Assembly: GCA_004123355.1 (NCBI GenBank)
Contig: SCHM01000002.1
Coordinates: 9,583,569 to 9,647,568 of the forward strand
Direction of reading: 5' to 3'
DNA: 64,000 nt
DNA from: Amphirosellinia nigrospora
Taxonomy: Eukaryota > Ascomycota > Sordariomycetes > Xylariales > Xylariaceae
Shown here: positions 39,496 to 51,534 of the stretch, piece by piece
Position numbering within the stretch: the stretch's first letter is position 1
Layout of the letters: the number at the start of each line of letters is the position of its first letter
Made by a program: the position numbers and the translations under genes
Notes under the pieces: generated by a model
Databases searched by the model: none
The model's input: the letters and a program-made list of their open reading frames with translations, nothing else
Told to the model about the DNA's origin: nothing

Positions 39496-42400
39496 ATGGC
39501 TTCCCTGGCGCGAGTTGTCCCGCGCCGCTTGGGCCAGCTTCGGCGCAATCGCGAGTCTCTTCTCTTCGCCCCCGCCTACACCCTACAACTACTTGGGCAT
39601 ACCGTGGTGCGGCTGGGATCAGTAACGCCATCTCAGGGCACACAGGGCCTCTCGAGCGTGCCCTCGACCGGTGGAGACGTCAATTCTGTTCCGCATTCTG
39701 CCATCGCCACAGCTACTTTCAGTCATTGGATACCTTTCCCCGTCGACATATCGGACCTGACGATGCCGATACGGCTGAGATGCTCAAGGCTCTATCACCC
39801 CCCGTTCGAGACCTAGACGATTTTGTTTCCCAAGTTTTACCACCAGATATCAGGGCTCAGGAAAAACTGAAGCTTGATAGACCCCCGGTTGCGCCGAGTC
39901 TGATCTTTCTGACGCAGTCAATGAGTACATCCCCAACATTTCCGTGAAGAAGAGTTTCATGGGCTAGGGTACTACATGGCTCTCATACTCCATCCGTTAT
40001 CCAGCGGAACGTTCTGGAAAACCCGGCCTGGTACACAAGCTACACTCCCTACCAGCCCGAGATCAGCCAAGGGCGTCTGGAATCTTTGGTTAACTTTCAG
40101 ACTATGGTCACGGATCTCACTGCACTTCCTATTGCCAACGCTAGTTTGCTTGACGAGGGAACTGCCGCGGCCGAAGCCATGACAATGTCGATGAATGTTC
40201 TTCCGGGTTCAAGGTCTAAGAGACAAAACAAACATATGTGGTCTCTACGACCATGCACCCCCAAACTATCTCGGTCATGCGTGGACGTGCCGAGGGATTT
40301 GGCATCGCAATTCTCCCTCTTGATCTGTCCCAGCAAGAAAGCTACGCTAAGATAGAGGCGTTGGGTGACGACCTCGTCGGCGTCATGGTCCAGTATCCGA
40401 TACTTACGGTAGCGTCGATGACCACAGAGCTCTAGCCGATATTGTGCATAAGCAAGGCGCCCTTCTCAGTGTAGCAACCGATTTGCTTGCCTTGACTGTT
40501 TTGAAGCCTCCTGGAGAGTGGGGTGCAGACATTGCTTTTGGCACCGCTCAGCGTTTCGGTATTCCTCTCGGCTATGGTGGGCCTCATGCCGCCTTTTTCT
40601 CCGTAACAGAGAAGCATAAGCGGAAGATCCCTGGTAGATTAGTTGGCCTGTCTAAAGACAGGATGGGCCGTAACGCATATAGATTGGCATTGCAAACCCG
40701 AGAGCAGCACATTCGCCGTGAAAAAGCAACCAGTAATGTCTGCACCTCGCAGGCATTGTTGGCTAACATGAGCGCTCTCTATGCCATTTATCACGGACCT
40801 GAGGGCCTAAAGGCTATTGCCGAGAGGACTATCCGCGGAGCTAGGGCTATCCAAGCGGGTGCTGAAGCAGCAGGCTTCACGGTTGGAAAAAGCAAATTGG
40901 GTAAGGATGGCCGGGTGTTGTTCGATACGGTAGTTGTCGATTTTGGCACAAGTGCTCTCCGACGGCAATTCGACACGGTCGCCCGAGAGCAAGGTCTCCT
41001 TGTTCGTCTAATTGGGGAGGAGAAGGTTGGAATTTCTGTTGATGAAACGACTGTGTTTAGTGATATAGCGACCATTCTTGGGATATTCCATTCTATACGC
41101 CAGGGAACCAACTTGACATCTCACAGGCGAAGAAACTTACGGAGCAACTTCTATCTAAGGAGGCAGGTTCATTGGACATCCCTGATGTCCACAAACGAAC
41201 GTCCACTTTCATGACCCATCCTGTTTTCAACACACATCACTCGGAAACGGAAATCCTACGGTATATATATCAGCTTCAGTCGAAGGACTTGTCTCTGGTC
41301 CACTCTATGATCCCTCTTGGCTCTTGTACCATGAAACTTAACGGAACGACCGAGATGTCACTCATAACGAAGCCCGAGTTCTCTAAAATACACCCGTATA
41401 CTCCAGAAGAATTCGTCCAAGGTTATCGTAACCTCCTAAAGCATTTCTCTGAGCAACTAGCGGAAATTACGGGGATGGATGACGTGTCTCTCCAGCCGAA
41501 TTCTGGCGCTCAAGGAGAGTCGCTGGACTGCGCACTATTAGAGAATTTCACAAGGCTAACGCGTCCGGTGGAAAGGATCGTGACATCGTCTGATCCAGTG
41601 TCTGCTCACGGCACAAATCCCGCATCTGCTGCCATGGCAGGCATGCGTGTAGTCCCGATCAAGTGCAACACTGAAACTGGTAATCTCGATCTGGCTGATC
41701 TTGAAGCAAAATGCAAGCAACATCAAGATCAATTGGGAGCTATCATGGTCACCTATCCCAGCACCTTCGGTGTTTTCGAACCTGAGATAAAGAAGGTTTG
41801 CAAAATTGTGCATGAATATGGAGGACAGGTGTATATGGATGGCGCCAATATGAACGCTCAGATTGGACTTTGCTCCCCAGGAGAGATCGGAGCCGACGTA
41901 TGTCACCTTAATCTGCACAAGACTTTCTGTATCCCCCATGGTGGAGGTGGGCCGGGTGTAGGACCTATCTGTGTCAAGAGCCATCTTGCGCCTTTTCTAC
42001 CAGGAAGCCCTGCCCTTTCAAACGGTGAAGGCGCTGATGCTGAAGCCTCCGTGAGCGCCAAACCAGTAAGCAGCGCTGAGTATGGCAGCGCCAGTATCAA
42101 CCTCATCAGCTGGGCTTACAACACTTTGATGGGTAAGTATCTCCCCCTATCCCCTTGATTAACTAATCATGATGAAATTCCTTTATTAACTCTATGGGCA
42201 GGCCCCAACGGTCTCACACATGCTACCAAAATCACGTTGCTCAACGCCAACTACATTCTCTCCCGTCTCAAGCCTCACTATCCATACTTTACGTCAATGA
42301 GAAGGGCAGGTGTGCCCACGAGTTTATTCTCGATTCGCGGCCATTTAGTAAATCTGCTGGTGTTGAGGCTATTGACATTGCCAAGCGCCTCCAGGATTAC

Positions 42401-42826
42401 GGATTCCACGCACCAACCATGAGCTGGCCGGTCCCGAATACATTGATGATTGAGCCAACTGAGAGCGAGAGTAAAGAGGAGCTCGACCGATTCATTGATG
42501 CTCTGATAAGTATTCGTGGGAGATACGTGAAATCGAGGAAGGAAAGATACCTCGAGAAGGAAACGTGCTGAAGAATGCGCCCCATCCTATGCAGGACTTC
42601 ATCGAGGGCAAGTGGGAGCGGAGTTACTCGAGAGAGAAGGCAGCATACCCGCTCCCATGGCTTAAAGAAAAGAAATTCTGGCCCAGTGTTGCCCGAATTG
42701 ACGATAGTGAGTTTTCTGTTCTTGGGCACTTTATGTGTGACATGGCGAACTGACGTCTCCAGCTTACGGTGATCTCAACTTATTCTGTACATGCCCTCCC
42801 GTCGAGGATACGACCGGCAGGATTAA
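39496..42826 (+). CDS. GCV2: Glycine dehydrogenase (decarboxylating) P protein, mitochondrial; many frame breaks
   Basis: PLP-dependent P protein of the glycine cleavage system in the mitochondrial matrix; it decarboxylates glycine and passes aminomethyl to the H-protein lipoamide. Exons are 39496-42132, 42202-42706 and 42763-42826; introns are 69 and 56 nt. The N-terminus [19 protein letters not shown] is Arg-rich, as expected for a matrix presequence. Landmarks: [69 protein letters not shown], then [18 protein letters not shown] with the PLP-binding Lys. About 1,070 residues, the normal length. At least 12 one-base losses split it (for example near 39,964, 40,230, 40,397, 41,520, 41,590, 41,595, 42,282, 42,519, 42,820). 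Adding one base at each gives continuous homology, so the gene is probably functional and the sequence faulty. Confidence 0.95.
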
Positions 42827-43999
42827 ATCAACAGAAATTTCGGTCAGGTTTTATTTTAGCGTGTGTTTACGGTGTTGGGATGCACTACGGCTGTGCACTT
42901 CAAAATCGATATCCAAGGTTCAACATCATGGAACAACGGCGTCGCGGGCATCGAGTTTCCCCAGGACTCTGTTATATTCTGGGCGGAGTATGTTTCAACA
43001 TGGTATAGAAATTTTCATGCGGCATTCAACTACTACGTGGCTTCGGCTCCCTTAACTGAGCGAAGAAGTTGGGCGGGGGGACATGGTGTTAAATCTTTTT
43101 TTGCGCATCTGATTGTGTGCGTGGCGGCTTTGTTTCAACACGCATCATTAGATAAATAGAATCCATAGGAGGAAAAGAGCTTGTCTAGAGCTTCTAGGAT
43201 ACCTTTATAGAAGGTTCTGCAATAGATCGCGTCTATTTGCGAGACGGTACTTGAATATTCCGGTATCCAATATAGCTGTACGTTTTTAAAGATTGTTTGG
43301 AAATGAAGATGAGGTGATATTATCACCCAATTGGTAGGTATTTTTCGGCTGTGACATCCTATCGCGATCTTTTCTCGTAAAGATGAGGAACATATTCCGA
43401 AAGTCTACTTGATGCGGGTTGGATTGAGTTGGGAATCCGAATTCCGGCTCTATCAAAGAGTATGGCTACGTTAACGCAAGAGTCCGTAAACTAAGAGCAT
43501 GCGACTGATTTGACTTCATTCCTAATTGTCATCTTTCATTAATCGCCTAGGACTTCACAACATAATTAAGCAATTATGAGACCACTTTAATGCCGTATAT
43601 GACTCTCGTGGATTTGTTTATTTGCGGCAAACCCCTGCGCGCGGTGAAGATTTTCGGATACGAGGTGTTATGTAATCTTTCATTCGTGTTCAGCCAGTCT
43701 GAAACTTCCCAGTCGAGGATTATCGACTAGAGACGCACAGAATCGAGTAGTATGTAGGTACCGTGTAAGTGAGTCATTCACCGAATCTCACCAGCCTACG
43801 GATATCGCCTGCATCCACCTCCGCCGGCCGGACTGGACCAAATCAGGAGAAGTCAAGAACTATGTCACGGCTTAAATACATTGCAGCGTCACAACTCAAA
43901 GACTTTCAGTGACTAGAGAGAAGCTCACTCCGTATACGAAGTTTGACAATTTCATTACTAGAAATCGTGAGGTTTTCTCAATTCTCAATTAATTTGAAG
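42827..43999. other. 3' flank of the P-protein gene and GNAT promoter
   Basis: Contains an open frame (42,863-43,159) running on after the P-protein stop, with no recognisable motif; probably 3' UTR. The rest is intergenic, with nothing recognisable. Confidence 0.45.
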
Positions 44000-44673
44000 A
44001 TGGCCTCGGAGAACCCGTCCCTGATCAAGGTGAAAACCACCCTGCCAACCCACCCGTTCCCGGCCAACTCGGCGCGGCCTCCGATCCGGACGGAGCGCCT
44101 CATCATCCGGCCGCTGACGCAGGACGACTTCGACGCACTGCGGGTTCTGCGCACGCAGCCCGAAGTCATGATATTCACCGCACGGGGACGATTGACGGGG
44201 ACCCGTCCGAGACGCAGAGAGGCTGGACCCGTTCCTCCCGCCGCGCGACGTGGACACGTTCAACCCGGCCATCTGCCTCGCATCGACGGGCGAGCTCATC
44301 GGGCTCGGCGGCGTCTACTCGACGCACTCGGACCTCGGCTGGCCCGAGGTCGGGTACATGCTGACCAAGGAGCACTGGGGCCGCGGCTACGGCACCGAGT
44401 TCCTGAAGGCGTTCCTGGATGCGTGGTGGAGCCTGCCTAGGTCCGAGACCGAGACGACGGTGGATGCCCTCTCCGTGACGGGCGCGTCTGAGGGGGATAC
44501 CGTGCGGAGATGATCTCCGCCATGGTGGTGTCTACGAATACGGGGAGTCTGAGGATTATGGAGAAGGCGGGTTTCAAGCAGTTTAAGACGTGGAACGAGA
44601 TGTCGCGGCGCCCTGGGGAGGGGGGGTCGAGGAGACGCTTGTTGGGTTCGTGAATCTCGCTCCACAGAAGTAG
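44000..44673 (+). CDS. GNAT-family N-acetyltransferase (RimJ/RimL type), frames broken
   Basis: Acetyl-CoA-dependent N-acetyltransferase; substrate unknown. Start MASENPSLIKVKTTLP. The RimJ/L-type N-terminus IRTERLIIRPLTQDDFDALR is followed by LASTGELIGLGGVYS, then GYMLTKEHWGRGYGTEFL. RGYGTE is the acetyl-CoA pyrophosphate-binding (R/Q)xxGxG/A motif. C-terminal VSTNTGSLRIMEKAGFK and FKTWNEMSRRPGEGG are also typical. Frame changes near 44,186, 44,217, 44,508 and 44,628 (a seven-G run) split it. With these bridged it ends VEETLVGFVNLAPQK at a TAG. No intron. Third codon positions are strongly G/C, unlike neighbouring genes. Confidence 0.85.
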
Positions 44674-47600
44674 TAACCTGGGTTAGATGAGACAGGGTCG
44701 TGCTCTCGATGATCTTAAAACAACACGCTCTATGGAATGTGGCAGCTACTAATCGCAAATACTCCCTTGAGACTAAATATGCTAAATTGGTCTTGCTCCG
44801 ACGCGTTCGCGTTGAGACATCACCATGCGACATGCACATATGAACACAATCATGCGCACACACTAAGCTTTCTAGACGTTGCGCTAATTGTTAATCAAAG
44901 AACGAAATTACCGAGATAGTTTCTTGCTTAGGAGACATACTACTTCCGAAGTTATTACTTTCAAAAATATACTTTTTGAATCGGGTCTTAAAGTGCTCTT
45001 AATAGAATTGTCAATAGGAGCCTCTGGATGAGAAACAACGTTTCAATTAGGACATCACGCCGGCCCTCTTACGCTATTGGGTGTTCATTGCTCATCTGAA
45101 AGTCCGAGTGAAGCTGTATTACCTCAGAGACTGAAACTCACTTACCTGGCAGCTTTAGAAATCCATGTGCATGGTTCGATTGAAAGCAGGGCATCGAATC
45201 GAAAGTTCTTTTACTGCAAAGGGGGAAATATTTTTGTCACAGAACTTGCTCCAAACAAAGTCCCAAAAAGGTTTTACACGGGATGATAATTAGGTATATA
45301 GTTAATAGTCCTAGCTGAACACACGCGTAGATAGACTCACAACCACCTACATCACTTAGTCTCAGTGACCTTTATTATACTATACTTCTGTGTTGACGCA
45401 TACAAGATAATATTTCATCTGCACGAGGGACGAACATCACGGTAACTTCGCCTGCGCTCGATTACCGTAGTATAGGTGCGGGTCAGAAACCACCACAGTC
45501 TCAGGTTGGGGCCTGATACTAGCGAGTATAGGACGTCTACTGGGCATCCTAGCGCCCATCCCAGGCCAGCTTCAATAGGCGCCCGTATTATAGGTAGAGG
45601 CGGTCACCGCGGTCGGGATGAAACGAGCTAGAGTGTTACATGTAACGACATGGACAGCATAGCGGCCAGCTGAAGAGGGAGAAAACGCTCTACTAATAGG
45701 TGCTATGGCAAAACTGTATACAGCCGACTAACTTGTTACCGAGGTTGTGGAGAGATGTTGGTGCCGAAACCAGCAAGGGACTTCAGCCATGAAGGGATGA
45801 CTACCCCTTCATAATCTGAGTTCGTGAGAGAGAGAGAATGGAAGAGCTCTAGTACTCAATAGGTGGCTTACTATTCTTCAGAGCGCATCATACCATTTTG
45901 CGTATGCCGTCGCCTTTCCGCTAGTCCATGCCGTTCGCGACGTCCTATAGACTTCTTCAAAGTGACGGTGTGAAGAACAGACGACAATATAGTTACAATG
46001 TCTCGTGACCAAGTCGAGATACGGTTAGGTAAAGGGCATTACTTATGGAAAAATAAAACTTTTCACCGATCGATGCAGCTTCGGCGAACGTGGTGAGCGA
46101 TGAATGGTAGTACGAAGAACCAGCTGGTGGGGAGGGAAAAGTTTGCGACGTGGACCTTTGGTCTTATTTGATACGCTGGCCGAGCTGACAGGCAGGGCGG
46201 CTTGCAGGAAACCTAATCCGTGCATTAGGACGCCGCGGGACTGCGAGGTGCATCCTGCGATGTTTGTATTATTGCGATGAGCAACGCGACAGCAATAGCT
46301 TCTGGCGCGCACACTTGAACAGCGAGGGCATCGTCAAATTGACTACGGAGACTGCTAAATGGACTTCCATTTTCAGACAAGGTTTTCTCCGCCAAAGATG
46401 AATTGAGTATCGCTTCTGACGAAATGGGACAAGTCAAGGAGGAGCCGTCAACCACGCTTGGCCCAACATGACCTACCGTGCCCAGCTACTACCATCCAGG
46501 GTAGAGTGGTAGCCAGGAATCATATAATCAAACCCACCAACATAGTCGCAAATCGGTACTATAGGTGCTTTGTCAACCAACCAGATGTCGATCTGCTGTA
46601 CTTATAAGCGACCCTTCCCTGCGCGTGTGGTATATAAGTAAAGTAGTATATCAATCCAAGCGTGGGTTAATTGGTGGTTCTGGCTGATTACCTATACATA
46701 TGTTAGTGCCTAGGTATGAACCGGACTGTCAATCTCAAATAAGTTAGGTACACAACAGCCTGAGCTGAGAAAGCTGAGAGAGGTTCTCAGGCAAGGCACG
46801 ATGAAGGCATTTCTCTGTCTCCACGCCACGATGGCGTTTTGTTAGTGCTATAGGAGCACTGCGCCGTATTCAGCCAGCCCCTGTCATCTCATCGTCTTCG
46901 TGGGCACAAATCCGCTGTACTAGCAGTAGTGTAGTGTAGTAGTCTCTTCAAGGGTTATGTCGAAGCCTAAAGGGCGGTTTAGAGTGGGCTTTCCCCAAGA
47001 GAGAGATCAGAAATGGGCAGAGAAGCTTGTAATCTCCGGTGGCCCATGCTGTCGTCCCAGGAGTAAGTACCACCAACCGCGAATCAGTGCTAAAAGGTAC
47101 CTTGCTTCCTAAGGGGACCATAAGTACCTACTTGTAGTGTAAGGGTGGAACACAGAATCAGCCTGTTTGTGTGCCTCGAGCTTGCTCACCGTCCGTCGTT
47201 TGCACCGTCGCCATCATAATTGGGATGAAAAGACAGCCCTATATCGAACAACACACCGCTGCATGGCACCATTCTTCTTTTTTCGTCCACGTTTGTACTA
47301 CGTACGGACACGTAGTCAGCTTGGCGCAGAATACAAACAAACATGTTCAGAGATTTCTTTTCACGTGGCATTGCGGCACATAATCCGTCTCAAAGGGCAA
47401 CGGTGGATAAAGCGCAGACAAAGTCCAAATGCAAAATGAGGATGGGCGAATGACAAAAGCGCGTCGGTAGCTGATCTCAAAGGCGGCCCAAAGACTATTA
47501 GTCGGTGCAGGGGTCAGCGACAGGGCTAGTGGCTCTGAGACCTATCAAAATCCTTGTTCGGGTTCCTTAGTGCCTTAGTGCACCCCGGCATCGCTAATTT

Positions 47601-48078
47601 CGCAGATGCAGGCAAGCAAAGGTGCCCACGTTCCCCAGAGATCGTGGCTGTCAGGTACCCGTGCTGACCCCCCCTCTTCCCGCTTTTTCTCACCCACCTC
47701 TGCCCTCTCGCTCTCTCACATTTACCTCTCGCACGGCTCACACACTCCCTCGCGTCTTTCCCTCTCGCTCTCTCCTCAACCCACAGACATTCATTTCTGA
47801 AACACGCGGACTTCGTTGGCAAAGTTCCCATATTACGACTTCTACGAACACACCCACGACCATTACACTTCCAACTCACATCCCGAATACCGAGTATTCT
47901 CTCGCCACACTCTCTACGAACCAAGTTACAAGACCACCGATCGCATCGCACGCGCATCCACCACCGTCACTTGAACTCTGAAGCGCATAAGCCGCCTCTT
48001 GTCAATTCATATATACTACAACGAAAGAAAAGAAGAAACGAGAATCTATATTCCGTTCTCATCAACACACCCGTCGCA
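44674..48078. other. 3.4 kb gene-poor stretch
   Basis: No recognisable gene. A GA-dinucleotide run lies at about 45,827-45,837. ORFs at 46,043-46,455 (minus) have no known motif. AGGTAC-type motifs recur around 46,690-47,130. The right end is the promoter of the GPI protein gene. Confidence 0.5.
47666..47792 (+). promoter_or_regulatory. CT-rich promoter tract of the GPI-protein gene
   Basis: A long pyrimidine-rich stretch (CCCCCCTCTTCCCGC, CTCTCGCTCTCTCAC, CCCTCTCGCTCTCTCC) lies 290-410 bases upstream of the start codon. Pyrimidine tracts like this precede transcription start sites of strongly expressed fungal genes. Role inferred from position. Confidence 0.55.
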
Positions 48079-48417
48079 ATGCAGCTCAAGACCATTGTCG
48101 CAACCGCGCTTCTGCCCTTGTTGGCCGTCGCCGACGACACCACTTTGACATCGACCATGACAATGACCAAATATGTCACCATCTCCAGAGTCGCGACTTC
48201 AAGCGTCTACACGAACGCCACTTCGACCTTCTACCATCCCATCGGCACGGGCTACTCTCCATCATCCCACCGCAACCGTTACTGGGGTTCTGGATCTGGT
48301 AGCACGCCTACCCCCACCCCGTCGCCCGTCGATAATGGCAAAGGCAGCGGTGCCGCTTCTCTGAGTGCCTTCGGCTTTGCTGGCGTCGCCGGTATGATCG
48401 TCGCTGCTCTCATGTAA
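48079..48417 (+). CDS. Small GPI-anchored cell-wall/surface protein
   Basis: An intact intronless ORF of 112 residues. The signal peptide MQLKTIVATALLPLLAVA is followed by a Thr/Ser-rich stretch (TTLTSTMTMTKYVTISRV) likely to be O-mannosylated, with one N-glycosylation sequon (NAT). A Tyr/Ser/Gly/Pro-rich middle (STPTPTPSPVDNGKG) leads to GSGAAS and a C-terminal hydrophobic tail SLSAFGFAGVAGMIVAALM. This is the pattern of a GPI-anchor signal with a probable omega site at N/G/S near residues 87-93. It resembles small wall proteins found throughout Sordariomycetes; the exact family was not recognised. CT-rich promoter and long 5' leader suggest strong expression. Confidence 0.8.
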   Translation: MQLKTIVATALLPLLAVADDTTLTSTMTMTKYVTISRVATSSVYTNATSTFYHPIGTGYSPSSHRNRYWGSGSGSTPTPTPSPVDNGKGSGAASLSAFGFAGVAGMIVAALM

Positions 48418-50070
48418 AGACGGGAGCCAGCCCTGCCTGACATGGCTGTTTGCTACTCCAAGGCGGACGATATTACAAGTACATGGGATATATGGAGAAA
48501 ATTACTGTCGATACCGAACTCGTTGATGCGAACATCAATTCATTCATTTCTTTTGTCAAAAACCAACGTCCTCCGTTTTGCGCGCTGTCAGGTTACAATT
48601 ACATGCGACGAGACGGATGATCCCACGACATCCTGAATTACGGCAACGAATAGCAACGCGAATCCCCAAACAAAACCTCTTTTCACTTCTGCAAGCTGTG
48701 AGCTTTGCTTATGGCCCAAATAATCACCAGTTGCCTATCTCAACAGCCTTCCTTTTCAATCTTCTTGAATGGTGTTGAGCGTTTGGTGTTATCCCAAATT
48801 CGCCGTTAATGTTTCAATAAACCAGCAACACGCATGTTTCACCCTCCTGCGACCTGATATCTCGAGTCATTTGACCATGGCTTGGAGACTGGTTCACCTC
48901 CGCAACCGCTGCCGGATGTCTGGCCCCAAGATACCACTCGCGAGTTGATATGGGTCCACATGCTGCTGGCTGGTCTTACTTACTTCACTTCTTTCACCCT
49001 TTTTTTCACCTGGCCCTTGTGTGATGTTCAATCATGAACGATAGGACAAGGGCCAACGAAGGCACTTTTTACCCTTTTGCACTTTTGCCATATTTTATGT
49101 GCCTCCGCGTTGTTGAGATACCCTGTTGTTGAGATACTCGCCGGCCGAGGATGATTTGAGGTCATCTTGCGAGTGAAAGAGGAAATGAATCGAGCTACCG
49201 CGCCGGAAAAAGATACATCGTACCTCGCTTTTTGTGAGGGATCTTTGTTGGCTTTTGACCACATGCTTTTATATCAAACACTTGTTGGCTTTCGCCACAC
49301 ATTTTCATACCTTTCTGAATCGCAAATGGATTTTATGAGGTTGTTGGAGACCATGAAACTGGAGATGAGATCAATGAATTGTGTGTGTAGGGGAGATGTT
49401 GAAAGGGGCTCAGAGCAGTGTATAAATGAGCCATTCAAATACAATTGATACCAATGATGACCACCGTGTTTAAAACAATGTATAGTGATTGACTTGCATC
49501 TTCGACGCGCAAGTTTCAGTCTTACCGAAGTGAACCAATTGACCGAGTAACTGTTATGTTCTGAATGGGAACATCGTTTCGCCTGCTTTGCTAATAACGA
49601 TAATGTTTTGTTATTCACGGATAAATTTGTTTGCATAGCAATTTCTTTAGGTAAGTGAACAGCCCGAACCATGTTGTAACTATCACCTAATTCATGCTTT
49701 TCCCTCACGGTATCTCACCGGGAAGATTCTGGTTGCGCCTATGTACCTAACCTAACCCATTTCCCTATCCCTCTAAATCTATGAAGACGCCCGGATCTTC
49801 TTCTATCCTGCTGCGGTAGTCTCTGGGGTTAAATTCTAGAACCCTAATATGAAGTGATACCGAGACATGCACGTGGTAAAACCTTCGTTTTACTTAGAGA
49901 TGGTAATCGGCATCGTTTTGCACTGCGACGCCGCGTCGGCCCCAGACGCCGTTGATGCCCATATCTGCCTTACCGCTGTTTGCGTATCAGTTTTTCATTC
50001 TTTGAGTACAAATTTACTAACGTCCGAGCGGTTCCGCACAATTTGTTTGGGGAAAAAAGGGGGAGACCAC
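48418..50070. other. Intergenic, no gene recognised
   Basis: 1.65 kb of short ORFs on both strands (for example 49,028-49,264 and 49,274-49,708, both minus) without recognisable motifs. It separates the GPI-protein gene from the convergent oxidoreductase gene. Confidence 0.45.
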
Positions 50071-51534
50071 TTACTCATCCTTAGGCACAATCCAAGGCTC
50101 AGTCTCGCCTTTCGATGTATCAGGATTGCGGAAGATCAAGTGCTTCGACTATTCAAGTCATTGCGTTAGATGGATAATACCATACGAGCAGTTCCAATAT
50201 GCGTGTGTAGCTTACCAGTCCCAGCGTCATGTGGATGCCCGGTGGCGACACCTCGATCTTCCCGGAAGGCTCACCACCTTCGATCGTTTCCAAAATGTTC
50301 TTAGCCACAACCTGTGCTTGCGCAGCCCCGGGCCGCGCCGCCTTGTGCGCGCCGCTGTCGGCGATGTCGCCGACGGCGTAAATGTTCGGGTACGCCTGGT
50401 CTTGGAATTGCAGTGTTGTCGCACGCGGATAAATCCGTTGGCCGGGTTGATGAGCGAGTCTCCCGACGAGGCCGGAAGCCCTGAGAGGAATTGGGTGTTG
50501 GTGTTTGCCCTGTTGCGGGGATGACGACGTCGGCGTGGAGGGTGTCACCGTTCTGTAGAGATATTGTGATCGGTTTTCCGGACACGTTTTCCTGCTGGAA
50601 TTCGTCTTCTGGATGTTGACGCGGGACCCGAGAACGAGTCTGCGAGCAAAGCGGGTTAGATGTTGAGATCAAGCAACGTCCTCCGCCTCGAGGTGGTGAT
50701 GGTTACGAATACTTACTTGATACCGAGTTCCTGGCATCTCTCCTTGATAATCTCATCTAGCTTCTTGTGATATAACGGCATCAGCTGGTTTCTTGAGTGC
50801 ACCAACGTGATCTCCTTGTCGGGATAGATCTCCTTAAGGTCCGTCGCCATCTGCACGCCAACGGCGCCACCGCCGACAATGGCGATAGTCTTGGCTTCCT
50901 TTAGACGTCGTTGGTAAGTCTGCAGGTACTTCACAGACAACGGCTTCTCGTCATCTTGCATCGTGCCAGGAGCTCTCAACCTGGTGCCAGTAGCCACGAC
51001 TAGGTAGTCGAAGGGGATCTCACGCACGCCCTGCCACTCCCGATCGAGCACTACGCGGTCTTTATGCAACGCGGCTACTTTCGCCTTCACGACATGATGC
51101 CTGTCTGGGTTGGGTGCCGCGGCGAAGGTACCTGAATATGGTATAAAGCTTTGTGTTCATATGTGGGTAAGATAGCGAATCGTGGCTATTATTGATCGTC
51201 GATACATTAGCCAAACCAAAGCCTTAGAAAATATGGACTATCACTGTTCGCGGGTGTTTTATATGACTTACAAAGGCAAAAAGAGAATGACTGTGTGGCT
51301 CGATGGAGGACCTATGCGCTTCGCTGTTAAATTCCGCGTATGAGTTACCGAGGTCTAAGTCCTGTTCTTACGCGATGTGTGGATGGTAAGAGACTGGCGA
51401 GTCCTTGTGTGGTGGCCTTGAATGATTTATTAGCATGAAGTGAATACGAAAAATTGGGAGATGGCTGGAAGGTGGACTGACTACGCCGACGTAAGACCCC
51501 CAATGACAATAACGTTTCTCAAGCTCGCAGCCAT
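50071..51534 (-). CDS. AIF/AMID-like FAD-dependent NAD(P)H oxidoreductase, 5' part damaged
   Basis: Pyridine-nucleotide disulfide oxidoreductase fold related to AIF2/AMID (FSP1) proteins. The start MAASLRNVIVIGG, then SYVG after one base, is the FAD Rossmann motif (exon at 51,534-51,485). A small exon near 51,395 reads ATTQGLASLLPSTHR. Fragment IEPHSHSLFAF lies near 51,285. The main exons are 51131-50717, 50639-50216 and 50148-50071. They carry TFAAAPNPDRHHVV, FDYLVVATGTRLRAPG, the NAD(P) Rossmann motif IAIVGGGAVGVQMATDL, YPNIYAVGDIADSGAHKA and the end EPWIVPKDE. Roughly 18 residues expected between LFAF and TFAAAP are not found. One-base losses occur near 50,622, 50,507 and 50,426. Either a decaying gene or faulty sequence. 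Confidence 0.82.

Noticed and set aside
42863-43159. 98-aa ORF after the P-protein stop
   Set aside because: Starts within the 3' flank with no motif; probably 3' UTR reading open by chance.
46043-46455. Two minus-strand ORFs that could be exons of one gene
   Set aside because: No splice sites linking them and no recognisable domain.
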